Part shown: positions 46,439-54,784 of the stretch, piece after piece
Layout: each line of letters opens with the position of its first letter
Numbering within the stretch: the first letter of the stretch is position 1
DNA from: Tunturiibacter empetritectus
GTDB lineage: Bacteria; Acidobacteriota; Terriglobia; Terriglobales; Acidobacteriaceae
NCBI RefSeq assembly: GCF_013410875.1
Contig: NZ_JACCCU010000001.1
Span: 2,845,134 to 2,909,133, forward strand
Length of the DNA: 64,000 bases
Direction of reading: 5' to 3'
Notes under the pieces: model-generated
The model's database searches: none
The model's input: only the letters and a program-made list of their open reading frames with translations
What the model was told of the DNA's origin: nothing
Position numbers and translations under genes: made by a program

Positions 46439-47497
46439 TTATGCAGTCTTCAGGGAAGCCATGTCGATCGAGAAGCGATACTTCACGTCCGACTTCAGCA
46501 GTCTTTCATAAGCCTCGTTGACCTTCTGAATCGGAATCACTTCAACATCGGCTGTGATGTTGTGTTTGCCGCAGAAGTCCAGCATCTCCTGGGTCTCAGC
46601 GATCCCGCCAATCGGCGAACCCGAAAGACTGCGCCGTCCAAAGAGCAGACCGAAGGCAGCAACAGAAAGCGGCTTCTCCGGAGCACCAACCAGGCACAGA
46701 TTACCGTCGCGTCGAAGTAGCCCAAGCAAGGCATTGATGTCATGGTCAGCCGAAACCGCGTCGAGGATAAAGTCGAAGCTGCCTGCATGCTTGGCCATCT
46801 CATCCGCATTCTTTGAGATCACAACCTCATCAGCGCCAAGGCGAATCGCATCGTCCTTCTTTCCCGGCGAAGTCGTGAACAAAACCACATGCGCTCCAAG
46901 CGCGTGTGCAAACTTCACCCCCATGTGCCCCAGCCCACCAAGACCCACGATCCCCACCTTCTTACCCTTGGTCACACCCCAGTGATGTAGAGGCGAAAAA
47001 GTTGTGATGCCCGCGCAGAGCAGAGGCGCAACTCCGGCCAGGTTCAGGTTCGTGGGAACCTTCGGCACGAAGCGCTGATCCACGACCACGCTGTCCGAGT
47101 AGCCACCGTAGGTCACGCCACCGGTGTGTTTGTCGGGAAAGTTATAGGTAAGGGTCAGATTCGGACAAAACTGCTCGAGGCCATCGCGGCACTCCGGGCA
47201 GGTCCCGTCGGAGTCGACCATGCAGCCCACCGCAGCAAGATCGCCCACCTTGAACTTCGTGACCGCAGAACCGGTCTTGGTGACGCGGCCGACGATCTCA
47301 TGGCCTGGCACGCAGGGGTAGGCAGTCGGCATCACGCCGCTCCACTCATTGCGAACCTGGTGAAGGTCAGAGTGACAGATTCCGCAGAAGAGAATCTCAA
47401 TCTGCACATCGGTTTCGGTTGGATCGCGCCGCGCGATCGTAGTGGAGGCGAGCGGCGATGTCGCACTTGCAGCGGAGAATGCTTTTGCGTTGTACAT
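46439..47497 (-). CDS. Zinc-dependent alcohol/aldehyde dehydrogenase (YahK/CAD-like)
   Basis: The start is placed at ATG 47497 (MYNAKAFSAASATSPLASTT), giving 352 residues, the family's usual length; an in-frame start 36 codons upstream would add unrelated sequence. Catalytic zinc ligands: Cys in FCGICHSDLHQVRNEW and the VPGHEIVGRV histidine. Structural zinc cysteines: DSDGTCPECRDGLEQFC. Rossmann motif GLGGLGHMGVKFAHALGAHV, with TTSPGKK after strand 2, favours NADPH. It reduces aldehydes or oxidises alcohols in the cytoplasm. It precedes the AraC-type regulator on the same strand. Confidence 0.93.
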   Translation of the reverse strand: MYNAKAFSAASATSPLASTTIARRDPTETDVQIEILFCGICHSDLHQVRNEWSGVMPTAYPCVPGHEIVGRVTKTGSAVTKFKVGDLAAVGCMVDSDGTCPECRDGLEQFCPNLTLTYNFPDKHTGGVTYGGYSDSVVVDQRFVPKVPTNLNLAGVAPLLCAGITTFSPLHHWGVTKGKKVGIVGLGGLGHMGVKFAHALGAHVVLFTTSPGKKDDAIRLGADEVVISKNADEMAKHAGSFDFILDAVSADHDINALLGLLRRDGNLCLVGAPEKPLSVAAFGLLFGRRSLSGSPIGGIAETQEMLDFCGKHNITADVEVIPIQKVNEAYERLLKSDVKYRFSIDMASLKTA

Positions 47498-48111
47498 AAC
47501 TTCAAAGCTAGACCCGTCCAGAAGTCGACGATAAGCAGAACACGCCATTCCATATGCAGAATACGCCAATGCACCATCGCCTGTTCTCATGTCATCATTC
47601 CACACCTGAGCGATGCCGAAGGAGGAAGGAATCTGCGGTTGCAGTTCTTGTTGTCATCCCCGAAGGGGATCTGCGGTTGCAGTTGCTTTTGTCGTTGCAC
47701 CAAGTCCCTCTGCAAGAACTCAAATTTAGGCATAGCCAGAATCCCGCCGGTCCCCTCACTACCCTGATTCCAGTCCCAAAAAGACACCCTCCCGCCAACC
47801 AATTGAAAATAAACTTGAAAACCGTGGCGTGTTTTCCGACACCTCAAAAGTCACGTCCAAAACACCACGTCTACCACGCAATCCACCACAACGTCACCAC
47901 GATTTCACCACCGCAAAACACTCAAAATCTGCAAAACCCCCTGAAAAACTGAGGTTTTCCCTTCAGATTTTTTTAGCACTAAAGTTTGCCACCCCAAGCG
48001 TCATATCCTCACCTTCTCCGCATCCGAACACGATAGACACAGTAGGAAACCCTCATGCTACCCAGAAAGTGGTATTACCTACCCCGGCACCCCCGACCTA
48101 GAATCACCCTC
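47498..48111. other. Long intergenic region with direct repeats and A/C-rich tract
   Basis: About 600 bases between divergent genes with no supported gene. It contains the tandem units described at 47616-47693. From about 47800 to 47960 lies a strongly A/C-biased stretch with many CCACCAC/ACCACG words. The latter looks unlike both coding and ordinary intergenic sequence of this window. Confidence 0.5.
47616..47693. repeat. Two imperfect tandem intergenic repeat units
   Basis: Unit 1 (47616-47655) and unit 2 (47660-47693) share CCGAAGG, then ATCTGCGGTTGCAGTT, then TTGTC. The 16-nt core is identical (47631-47646 and 47669-47684). Unit 2 begins with the palindrome CCCCGAAGGGG. Such units look like members of a dispersed family. 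Confidence 0.65.
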
Positions 48112-48933
48112 ATGTCGGCCCCCTTTGCAGCGTGCGCCAAGTCTCTGATTTCATTGCAGAACTCTCGCCTAGGTCACTTGGCGCTGGCTGCCCTACTGCT
48201 CCCAGCGGCCCACCTCCTCCCGGCCCAGAGCTTCGAATCCTCAGCAAATCTCACCGTAGCCGAACAATACCTCCTCGCCGCCGCCAACCAGGACCGCATC
48301 AATCAAGGACTTCAGCCACTTCGCTTCGACCCAGTCCTCGCCGAAGCCTCCGAAGTCCACGCCCGCGAGATGGCCGACCACGCCGAAATCTCCCACCAGT
48401 TCGACGGCGAACCCGAACTCGCCGCCCGCGGAGCCAATGCTGGCGCACACTTCAGCCTCATCACAGAAAACGTAGCCGAAGCTCCTACCTCCGTCATCAT
48501 CCACAACCTATGGATGCACTCGCCCGGCCACCGCGCTAATCTCCTCGATCCCAATGTGGATTCCATAGGAATCGCCATCGTCACCCGCAATCATCAACTC
48601 TACGCAGTAGAAGACTTCGCCAGCACCGTTCAAACCCTGTCGCTTAACCAGCAGGAGCGCACCGTCGCCGGCATCATCGCGCAGTCCGGAATGCGTGTCG
48701 CCGAAACCACCGTAGAGGCCCGTCAAACCTGCACAATGTCCTCTGGTTACGCGGGTTCTCGCCAACCCTGGTACATCATGCGCTACACCGCCGGAAGCCT
48801 GAATGAGATTCCCAGCCAACTCAGAAGCAAACTGGCCTCCGGCAAATACCACCAGGCCGTAGTCGGGGCCTGCTCCGTAACCCGCAACAGCCCCTTCACT
48901 GCCTACAACATCGCAGTACTGCTCTACCCTTAG
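48112..48933 (+). CDS. Exported CAP-domain (SCP/PR-1-like) protein
   Basis: 273 residues from ATG 48112; an upstream in-frame ATG at 48055 is less likely because the signal peptide (LALAALLLPAAHLLPAQSFE) fits the shorter form. The CAP domain (about 50-175) has DPVLAEASEVHAREMADHAE, the HQFDG histidine, ENVAEAPTSVIIHNLWMHSP and GHRANLLDPNVDSIGIAI, with the usual His/Glu cavity residues. A C-terminal extension of about 90 residues is unassigned. Secreted CAP proteins are often found in envelopes; function unknown. Confidence 0.88.
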   Translation: MSAPFAACAKSLISLQNSRLGHLALAALLLPAAHLLPAQSFESSANLTVAEQYLLAAANQDRINQGLQPLRFDPVLAEASEVHAREMADHAEISHQFDGEPELAARGANAGAHFSLITENVAEAPTSVIIHNLWMHSPGHRANLLDPNVDSIGIAIVTRNHQLYAVEDFASTVQTLSLNQQERTVAGIIAQSGMRVAETTVEARQTCTMSSGYAGSRQPWYIMRYTAGSLNEIPSQLRSKLASGKYHQAVVGACSVTRNSPFTAYNIAVLLYP

Positions 48934-48936
48934 CTT

Positions 48937-48965
48937 TTGACCCCTCCACCCCGATTTGTTATAAC
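48937..48965 (+). promoter_or_regulatory. Promoter of tRNA-Asn
   Basis: TTGACC (48937-48942), 17-nt spacer and TATAAC (48960-48965), about 38 nt upstream of the tRNA. It begins 4 nt after the CAP gene's stop codon. Confidence 0.75.
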
Positions 48966-49002
48966 TGAAGAGGCGCGGGAGTTTCTCGCACTCCAAAGAT
49001 GT

Positions 49003-49077
<75 letters not shown>

Positions 49078-49129
49078 TATTTATCAAGCACTTGCAAGAC
49101 CTCCTTCCGCTCCACTCCGTCAAACTTCG

Positions 49130-50383
49130 TCAAATTGCTATTTGACCGTCTTCGGGCGCCTCCAAGCCCCTGCGGATATTCCGGCCCTTCAATCCCAGCT
49201 TCTCAGCCGGGGACCAGCCCTCCAGTACCGCAGTTGCGCGTGAGTTGACCGCACGAGCTACGTTCGCATCAAGCGTCTGCACATAGACATTGCCCGTTGT
49301 CGTGATGCTGGCATGACGTAGTGCCCCCTGCGTGTCCTTCAGCGTCCCATGGTTCTGCATGTCGGTTCCCATGGTCCGGCGCATCACTTGAAAGGTAACG
49401 AGCCGATCAGGAATCCCCAGCTTGCGGGAGACGGGCCGTATCCGCCAGCGGAGGAAGTTTTTCCCGTCGCGGGGTACTGCCTGTCCGGTCCGCTCGCCCC
49501 GTCCGAAGGTAGGGAACATCAACGCCTCGGGCGAACAGTCCGTGCAGAGTGCCTTCCAGGCTTCTATGAAAGGCCTGACTTGCTCCGGCACCGGGATAGG
49601 AGCTTTGCTAGCCTTTGTCTTGAGCCGTTCTTTGTAGAACCGCCCCTCGTAGGCCGTGCCGTGCGGCATGAGTGCATCACCCGTCCAGCACTTCCATTGC
49701 AGCCCCAGCGCTTCGCTTGCACGCGGTCCGCAGAAAAGCCCGATAGACATGAGACAGAGATCATGCGCGTCTTCGATGGCTCCGAGCAGCGAGAGAATTT
49801 GCTCTCGCGACATCACGGGCTTTTCGACGGGGTCCGTCAACGGCATGGTTACATCCTCCGCAGGGTCTTCGGCCAGATACTTTTGCTTCCTGGCCATACG
49901 GGCGATCGCGCGAATGTTAGAGAAGCACTGGCGAACCACTGCTCCCGAGTATCCCTTCTCCGCTATGCCATTGAGCCAGACCTGAATCTCGAAAGTGCTG
50001 AGATTCCGCAACGGCAAATCCCCGAAGTGCGAGACCAGATAATGGCCGAGTTGGTAGGTGTTCGTCTTTTTGTAAGCCGGACTCCAAGCGCCCTGGCGCA
50101 TCGGGATATAACGCTGTTCGACAAACCAACGGAACGTCACCGAGTCATCGGGAGGAAGCGTGGGAGTTGGGCCAAGCCCTTTTGTCTCCTTTGTGATGAT
50201 CTCCTGCAACATTTGTTCGGCCTTCCACTTGGGAGTGTTGGCCTTCGGACAGATGCGAACGTTGCGCTGCTTTCGTATCTCCTTTCCATCCTGGTCCTTT
50301 CTGTAGACCAGATACTGTCCGTACCACATCTTGACCCGCTTGCCCGTAAGGTAAACGGAACCCTTCTGATACTTCATTGCCAT
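49130..50383 (-). CDS. int: Tyrosine recombinase / site-specific integrase
   Basis: 417 residues. An N-terminal SAM-like core-binding domain (about 80-180: VTFRWFVEQRYIPMRQGAWS) precedes the catalytic domain. Its conserved residues are Arg in GLFCGPRASEALGLQWK, Arg in FQVMRRTMGTDM, His in LRHASITTT and the Tyr nucleophile in GNVYVQTLD. The first His of the HxxR box is Gln here (QVMR). It points towards the tRNA-Asn 53 nt away, the classic layout of an integrated element. It should cut and join DNA at the tRNA 3' end. Confidence 0.94.
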   Translation of the reverse strand: MAMKYQKGSVYLTGKRVKMWYGQYLVYRKDQDGKEIRKQRNVRICPKANTPKWKAEQMLQEIITKETKGLGPTPTLPPDDSVTFRWFVEQRYIPMRQGAWSPAYKKTNTYQLGHYLVSHFGDLPLRNLSTFEIQVWLNGIAEKGYSGAVVRQCFSNIRAIARMARKQKYLAEDPAEDVTMPLTDPVEKPVMSREQILSLLGAIEDAHDLCLMSIGLFCGPRASEALGLQWKCWTGDALMPHGTAYEGRFYKERLKTKASKAPIPVPEQVRPFIEAWKALCTDCSPEALMFPTFGRGERTGQAVPRDGKNFLRWRIRPVSRKLGIPDRLVTFQVMRRTMGTDMQNHGTLKDTQGALRHASITTTGNVYVQTLDANVARAVNSRATAVLEGWSPAEKLGLKGRNIRRGLEAPEDGQIAI

Positions 50384-50431
50384 TTCATTCTCCGATTCTG
50401 CTTCTGGTCCTGGTCGTGGAGAACACTTTAA

Positions 50432-50824
50432 TCATCCACCAAACTGGCGTTGGAAGGAAGAGCAAGAGGTCGTCAATCTTTCCATGAATTCCTCTACATC
50501 GGCGCACCGGTATCGCATCAGCGTGCCGAGCTTTACGCCGCGAATTTTGGGCGAGCGACGTGTCGTATGATCGCGGACCCACCGCTCTGACACGCCCAGG
50601 CGTGCGGCTACCTCACGAGCGTTGAGTAGACGCTCTTGAACAGGGAAGCCGATCATTTTTGACGATGCAGCTCGGCTGTCAGGTGACGGATTTGTCAGCG
50701 TGCTCGCCGGCGACGATGGTTCCATCCAGTTTGGGTTAGTGGCTGAGAATTCTGACGTAGGGGGCTTCCGATGGGAAGAGATATTGTCCGGGACATAGGG
50801 TGATCTGTTGGCGGCGCTTGGCAT
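50432..50824 (-). CDS. Excisionase-like helix-turn-helix protein
   Basis: 130 residues from ATG 50824 (AGGAAG just upstream). The first ~60 residues are low-complexity and Ser/Pro-rich. The rest is a winged helix-turn-helix of the AlpA/MerR-type excisionase family (LLNAREVAARLGVSERWVRD, then IRGVKLGTLMRYRCADVEEF). It lies 48 nt upstream of the integrase on the same strand, as expected for a directionality factor or small regulator of the element. Confidence 0.85.
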   Translation of the reverse strand: MPSAANRSPYVPDNISSHRKPPTSEFSATNPNWMEPSSPASTLTNPSPDSRAASSKMIGFPVQERLLNAREVAARLGVSERWVRDHTTRRSPKIRGVKLGTLMRYRCADVEEFMERLTTSCSSFQRQFGG

Positions 50825-51158
50825 TGCTTCCTCTCTCTGAAGAATTTCGACTCACAGCGAATCGAGCAGGGTACGCTACTGCGTTGGCTCTAAGGCATGA
50901 CGCCTCGCGAGATCTGAAACACTTTGAGTCTGAAAGCTAATTGTGATGACGTCCAATACTTCCTACCAATACTGCCCAAAGTTTCACTTATGGCAGAGCG
51001 TATCGGTAGGAACCAGAAAGTTTCTAGTTACCTCTGCGGGTGGCTAGATACATACCGGTTCCTAATTGACTGTTGTGGTGCGCAGGAGAACGATTAACTA
51101 TCCACAGCCCCGATGTGGTCTGTCGGATGGACGCCATGCCAAGCGGAGTACAGGGGCC
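50825..51158. other. Divergent regulatory gap in the island
   Basis: About 330 bases between the excisionase-like gene and the divergent LysR gene. It probably holds both promoters; none is a clear consensus. No gene is supported. Confidence 0.4.
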
Positions 51159-52115
51159 ATGTCAGATTTCGTCGAGTTTCGGCATCTGGAATACCTACTT
51201 GCTATCTATGAGGGAAAGAACTTCACGAAGGCTGCAGAACGGGTTTATCGTTCTCAGCCTGCGGTGAGTCAACAGGTCCGCGCCCTGGAAGACGACATCG
51301 GATTTCCGATCTTCGTCCGAGGCGGCGGACGCAATGGCGTCTCTCCTACTCCCCCTGGCCAGCTCATTCTCAACTGGGCAGACAAGGTTGTGACAGAGCG
51401 TCGTGAAGTCTTCGCCATGGCGCGAGCCATCTACAATAACCAAGTGCCGCCATTAAGGCTGGGGTTCTCTCCCTTTGTCAGCCCTCTGCTCTTGCAAGCA
51501 CTCCGACTCGCCTATGAAGAACTTTTTCCCTCCTGTGAGATCCGGTTGTGCAGTGGAGACACAGCGCACACGCTGCAAAGACTCGGCCACAGCGGCCTGG
51601 ATTGCGCCATTCTTCCGCTACCCTTGGATCGAGACCTGTGGACCGTTCTACAGATAGCCCAGTCTCCACTGGTCGTCTGCATGCGGGCAGACGATCCGCT
51701 CGCTTCAAGAACAGAGATTGATCTTCATGAAGCCGCTCCTCGGATCAAGATATTTCGCGATCCAGAGCTACATCCCGCCGCGCATTCTCGCCTGTTGGAG
51801 ATGTTCGCAGAAGCGGGAATTCCACTGAATCTCGCAAACTCAGCAGCTACTCCCGCCGACATGCAATGGATGGTCAAGGAAAACTACGGCCTTGCCCTCA
51901 TCGACCAGCTTTCCGCACTGGAGTCGGGCCTCATTACCCGACCGATTGCCGGAGTGAATTGGACGGCCGATACAGCATTCGTCACCAGCAAAGAGAGCTT
52001 CCATATCGCTCTTCCTCTCCTAGAGAAATACCTCAGAGAAAACGGGCTCACTCCCAAGCGGAAGCAGGCTCGGTCCGAAAGGGTTCGCCCGCAGCAGCTC
52101 AAGTTGATTGGCTGA
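51159..52115 (+). CDS. LysR-family transcriptional regulator (TraR-like of Tn4371-type elements)
   Basis: 318 residues from ATG 51159. The N-terminal winged helix is MSDFVEFRHLEYLLAIYEGK plus FTKAAERVYRSQPAVSQQVR. The effector domain (about 90-300) is complete. Its place just before a TrbC-type pilin gene recalls the LysR regulators that precede the trb conjugation operon in Tn4371-like integrative elements; this parallel is inferred from family knowledge. If so, its target operon has been lost apart from the pilin gene. Confidence 0.88.
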   Translation: MSDFVEFRHLEYLLAIYEGKNFTKAAERVYRSQPAVSQQVRALEDDIGFPIFVRGGGRNGVSPTPPGQLILNWADKVVTERREVFAMARAIYNNQVPPLRLGFSPFVSPLLLQALRLAYEELFPSCEIRLCSGDTAHTLQRLGHSGLDCAILPLPLDRDLWTVLQIAQSPLVVCMRADDPLASRTEIDLHEAAPRIKIFRDPELHPAAHSRLLEMFAEAGIPLNLANSAATPADMQWMVKENYGLALIDQLSALESGLITRPIAGVNWTADTAFVTSKESFHIALPLLEKYLRENGLTPKRKQARSERVRPQQLKLIG

Positions 52116-52233
52116 AAGATGCTTCCATAAGTCGAACTTTGGGCATTATTGGTATTACGTCTTGGACGAGCGCGAGAGATTGGCCTAACTTCCGTGACAT
52201 GGCAGCGCAAAAGATGCCATCAGGAGAATGCCA

Positions 52234-52641
52234 ATGCCACTTCGTTCATGCTTCCGAACACACAATCTTCATCGAAAACTATTCCACGCAGCGCGCGTGA
52301 TGGGGCCGACGCTTGTTGCGTTCGCCTTCGCAGGCGTCGCTCACGCACAAGGGACGATGGACTTCTCAGGAGCGCAAACGCTTATGGGAACGTTTAAAAC
52401 TTTTGCGGTATACGCTGGGGCCGTCATCTGTTTCGGCGGGCTCATTTTCGCGGGAATCCGCATGATGAGTGGTCGTTTTCAGGATGCCATTCCAGGGCTC
52501 TTCGGCGCGTTGTTCGGTGCCGGAGTTCTCGGTTGGGGAGCCGGTTGGATCGGACCTCATCAGGTCGGAAATTCACCCGATGGAGGAGGCGCAGGGATTC
52601 CGCGCGTTGCTGGACTTGGAAGACCCGAAGTACAGCATTGA
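52234..52641 (+). CDS. trbC: VirB2/TrbC-type conjugative pilin, 3' end replaced by deletion
   Basis: ATG 52234 has AGGAG 7 nt upstream (ATG 52228 is too close to it). The pilin core is present: a signal region ending FAFAGVAHAQ, then two hydrophobic helices (FKTFAVYAGAVICFGGLIFA and GLFGALFGAGVLGWGAGWIG). After GAGWIG, at about 52552, the frame runs through the parB-derived sequence out of phase and adds about 30 unrelated residues (HQVGNSPDGGG and on). So the pilin's normal C-terminus is missing. It is likely non-functional, because no other trb gene remains nearby. Confidence 0.8.
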   Translation: MPLRSCFRTHNLHRKLFHAARVMGPTLVAFAFAGVAHAQGTMDFSGAQTLMGTFKTFAVYAGAVICFGGLIFAGIRMMSGRFQDAIPGLFGALFGAGVLGWGAGWIGPHQVGNSPDGGGAGIPRVAGLGRPEVQH

Positions 52642-53839
52642 GCAGATCGCGGCGAAGGTGGGCAAATCGCCTGTATTCGTGGCTTCGAGGTTGAAATTGT
52701 CGGACCTTGTCCCGGCAGCGGTCGATGCCTTCTATGCCAATGAAATCGGTGTAGGCCATGCTCTGCTGTTGGCGAAGCTGCCCGCCGACCAGCAGGAAGC
52801 CGCACTTCAAGCCTGTTTCAAGGAGGTCTACAACGGCGGATCGAAACCCGCCCGTATCCTGCTGCCTGTCCGTAACCTGCAATTCTGGATCGACAGCAAT
52901 ATCCTGTTGGTCTTAAGAGATGCGCCGTTCAACAAGCGCGACGCGCAACTTGTTCCCGCCGCTGGCAGTTGTGCCGACTGCCCGAAGCGGACAGGACATA
53001 ACAAGCTGCTGTTTGCCGATGACCTCGGAAGACAGGGCGACCGATGCACCGACCCCAACTGCTATCAGGCGAAGGTTTCGGCGCATATCGCGCAGACCGT
53101 CGCGGCGAAGCCGGAGCTGGTGCAGATCAGCACGGCCTACGGTGGACAAAAAGAAGGCAGCACGGTATTGCCCCGCAACAAGTACATCGCAATTCGGGAC
53201 GACAAGCCGAAATCGAAAGACGATGCGAAGCGGCCCGAACTCAAGGTGTGCAAGTTCACCACCGAAGCCATCATCACCGAAGGCACCGACGTTGGCACCA
53301 TCCAAAAGGTATGCGCCAATCCATCCTGCCCCGTCCATCATCCCAAGCGGCCAACCAGCCGCAACGATGAGAAATGGAAGGCCGAGCAGGACAGGCAGCG
53401 CAGGGAACAGGCCATCGCCAACACGACCGGCCTCCGTGTCCTTGCCGCTGTAGGCGCTGCCGTTCCCGTTCGTCTCATGAAGCGTGACCTGCTCTTCATT
53501 CTCGAAAAGCTGGTAAGCGTCATGGATGAGAACCGCGTCGAGATGCTGGCACGGCAGCATGGCATCCGGCACAAGCGCGATGATGGAGGAATCGGGAAAG
53601 CGCTGACTGCGTATGTTCGTCGTGCGGATGAAGGCACGTTCTCCCGCCTGATGGTCGAGGCGAGCATCCTGCTTGCGGCCTCGCGGGGCAATCCCACCGT
53701 GATCCTCAAGGAAGCTGCCATTGCCTACAAGGTGGACACCGAAGCTATTGCCGCCAAGGTTCGGCAGGAATTCGCTGCCAAGGAAAGGGCAAGGAAGACA
53801 CTCCAGCCAACGACGAAGACTGTCACGAAAGCGGCATAA
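52562..53839 (+). pseudogene. parB: ParB-like partition protein, N-terminus deleted
   Basis: Homology to plasmid/ICE ParB proteins begins in mid-domain at EIHPMEEAQGF (about 52568). The HTH region (IEQIAAKVGKSPVFVASRLK, GVGHALLLAKLP) and the cysteine-rich C-terminal part (CADCPKRTGHN, then CTDPNCYQAK) follow to a normal end KTVTKAA. The N-terminal ParB nuclease/CTPase domain is gone, and the sequence before the junction belongs to the pilin gene. The frame is open from 52469 and could make a hybrid protein, and ATG 52580 could restart translation, but the binding and CTP site are lost. Two reading frames overlap at the junction, which marks a deletion. Confidence 0.82.
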
Positions 53840-53855
53840 CAATTCATAGGCTATC

Positions 53856-53888
53856 GGGGGACGGCGCCCGGTCGCCCCCCTGTTTTTT
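53856..53888 (+). terminator. Intrinsic terminator after the parB remnant
   Basis: GGGGG (53856-53860) pairs with CCCCC (53875-53879) around a GC-rich loop, followed by a six-T run (53883-53888). It is 17 nt after the stop codon. Confidence 0.75.
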
Positions 53889-53904
53889 GCCGGCGAAAAA
53901 CGCG

Positions 53905-53933
53905 CTGGGAGAAACCTTGCTGGTTTCTCTCAG
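53905..53933. repeat. 12-bp hairpin after the terminator
   Basis: CTGGGAGAAACC and GGTTTCTCTCAG pair (one G-T wobble) around TTGCT. It has no T-run, so it may be a second structural element of the mobile backbone rather than a terminator. Confidence 0.55.
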
Positions 53934-54141
53934 CCCCTCATCCGGCATGGCTTCCGGCCCCGCTCGCCGGCTGCGCGGCAGAAGACGTTCCCTTCTGCGC
54001 TTTCCCATTTGCTGCCTGCGGCGAATAAGTGAAGAGAAGTGCGCTTCGCGTTACCTATTGAGTTGCGAACCCGTAGACAGCGGTCCATGAACGGATGGGC
54101 CTGTTTGCGAAATGTGAAAATCCCGGCCAGCAGAGTTGGCG

Positions 54142-54574
54142 CTAGCTATCCTCACGCAGGGATGGAGTAAAAGTCATTCCGACCAAGTCCTTCTGGCGTC
54201 ACGAAACGGCTCACCGTCTGGCCCGACGGCTCTTCCTTGTTCTTAACGAACATTTCAAAGCCTCGCGACTCAAGCTCTGCTGTCGCTGTCTCTACGCTTT
54301 CAACGTCAAGTTCGAGCCAGGCTTGTGGTGGACGAATCTCATCGGGCCAGGTGTCCTCTCCGAAGCAGGACCGCGCTGACTGCGCTGACTGTCGAAGCGA
54401 CCGCAAGGCAAAGGTCTTTACGCCCTCCAAAGCCTCCGTGTGAAGATCGCCATCTTTTCCTCTTTGAAACTGATACCCAAGGTCTCACGGTATAGGTTGC
54501 GACTAGCAGTCGCCTCGCTGACGATCGGACCAAAACCCGCGACGAACAGAACCTTGATTTTCCCGATTTTTCAT
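54142..54574 (-). pseudogene. VOC/glyoxalase-fold protein, multiply frameshifted
   Basis: A ribosome binding site (GGAG, 6 nt) and ATG at 54574 remain, but the VOC sequence is spread over different frames. After a ~10-nt insertion near the start comes IKVLFVAGFGPIVSEATASR, then NLYRETLGISFKEE. A one-base shift leads into KDGDLHTEALEGVKTFALRS, then WPDEIRPPQAWLELDVESVE and EEPSGQTVSRFVTPEG. A last shift separates VGMTFTPSLR. At least three frame changes mean it cannot make the full glyoxalase/bleomycin-resistance fold. Family assignment rests on the translated pieces. Confidence 0.8.
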
Positions 54575-54784
54575 TGAAATTCTCCTATCCGTAACAAAAT
54601 CTGCCTGCGTCCGAGAGCCTGCGACGCTCTGAAGGGGCTTTCTGCCTTTCTTAGTTGGATGCAAGACCGCCAATGCGTTCATCAACAACATAAGTCGACT
54701 TCTCGTCAGTGATACATCTCAATACGAGGACAGCGTTGTTAGGCAGCAGCCGAATACGTACCATCTGCGATTCCCGATTCCAGC

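Larger units (their letters stand above)
53840..54150. other. Non-coding region after parB remnant
   Basis: About 310 bases without a supported gene. It begins with the terminator at 53856 and a second perfect-looking hairpin at 53905. The rest is GC-rich and resembles non-coding backbone of mobile elements. No attachment-site copy of the tRNA-Asn 3' end is visible. Confidence 0.5.

Noticed and set aside
47800..47960. Possible CRISPR array in the A/C-rich tract
   Set aside because: CCACCAC words recur but not with constant repeat length or spacer spacing; no cas genes are present.
51108..51117. Second DnaA-like box in the island
   Set aside because: The site near 51108 matches the consensus imperfectly and stands alone; there is no origin-like cluster.
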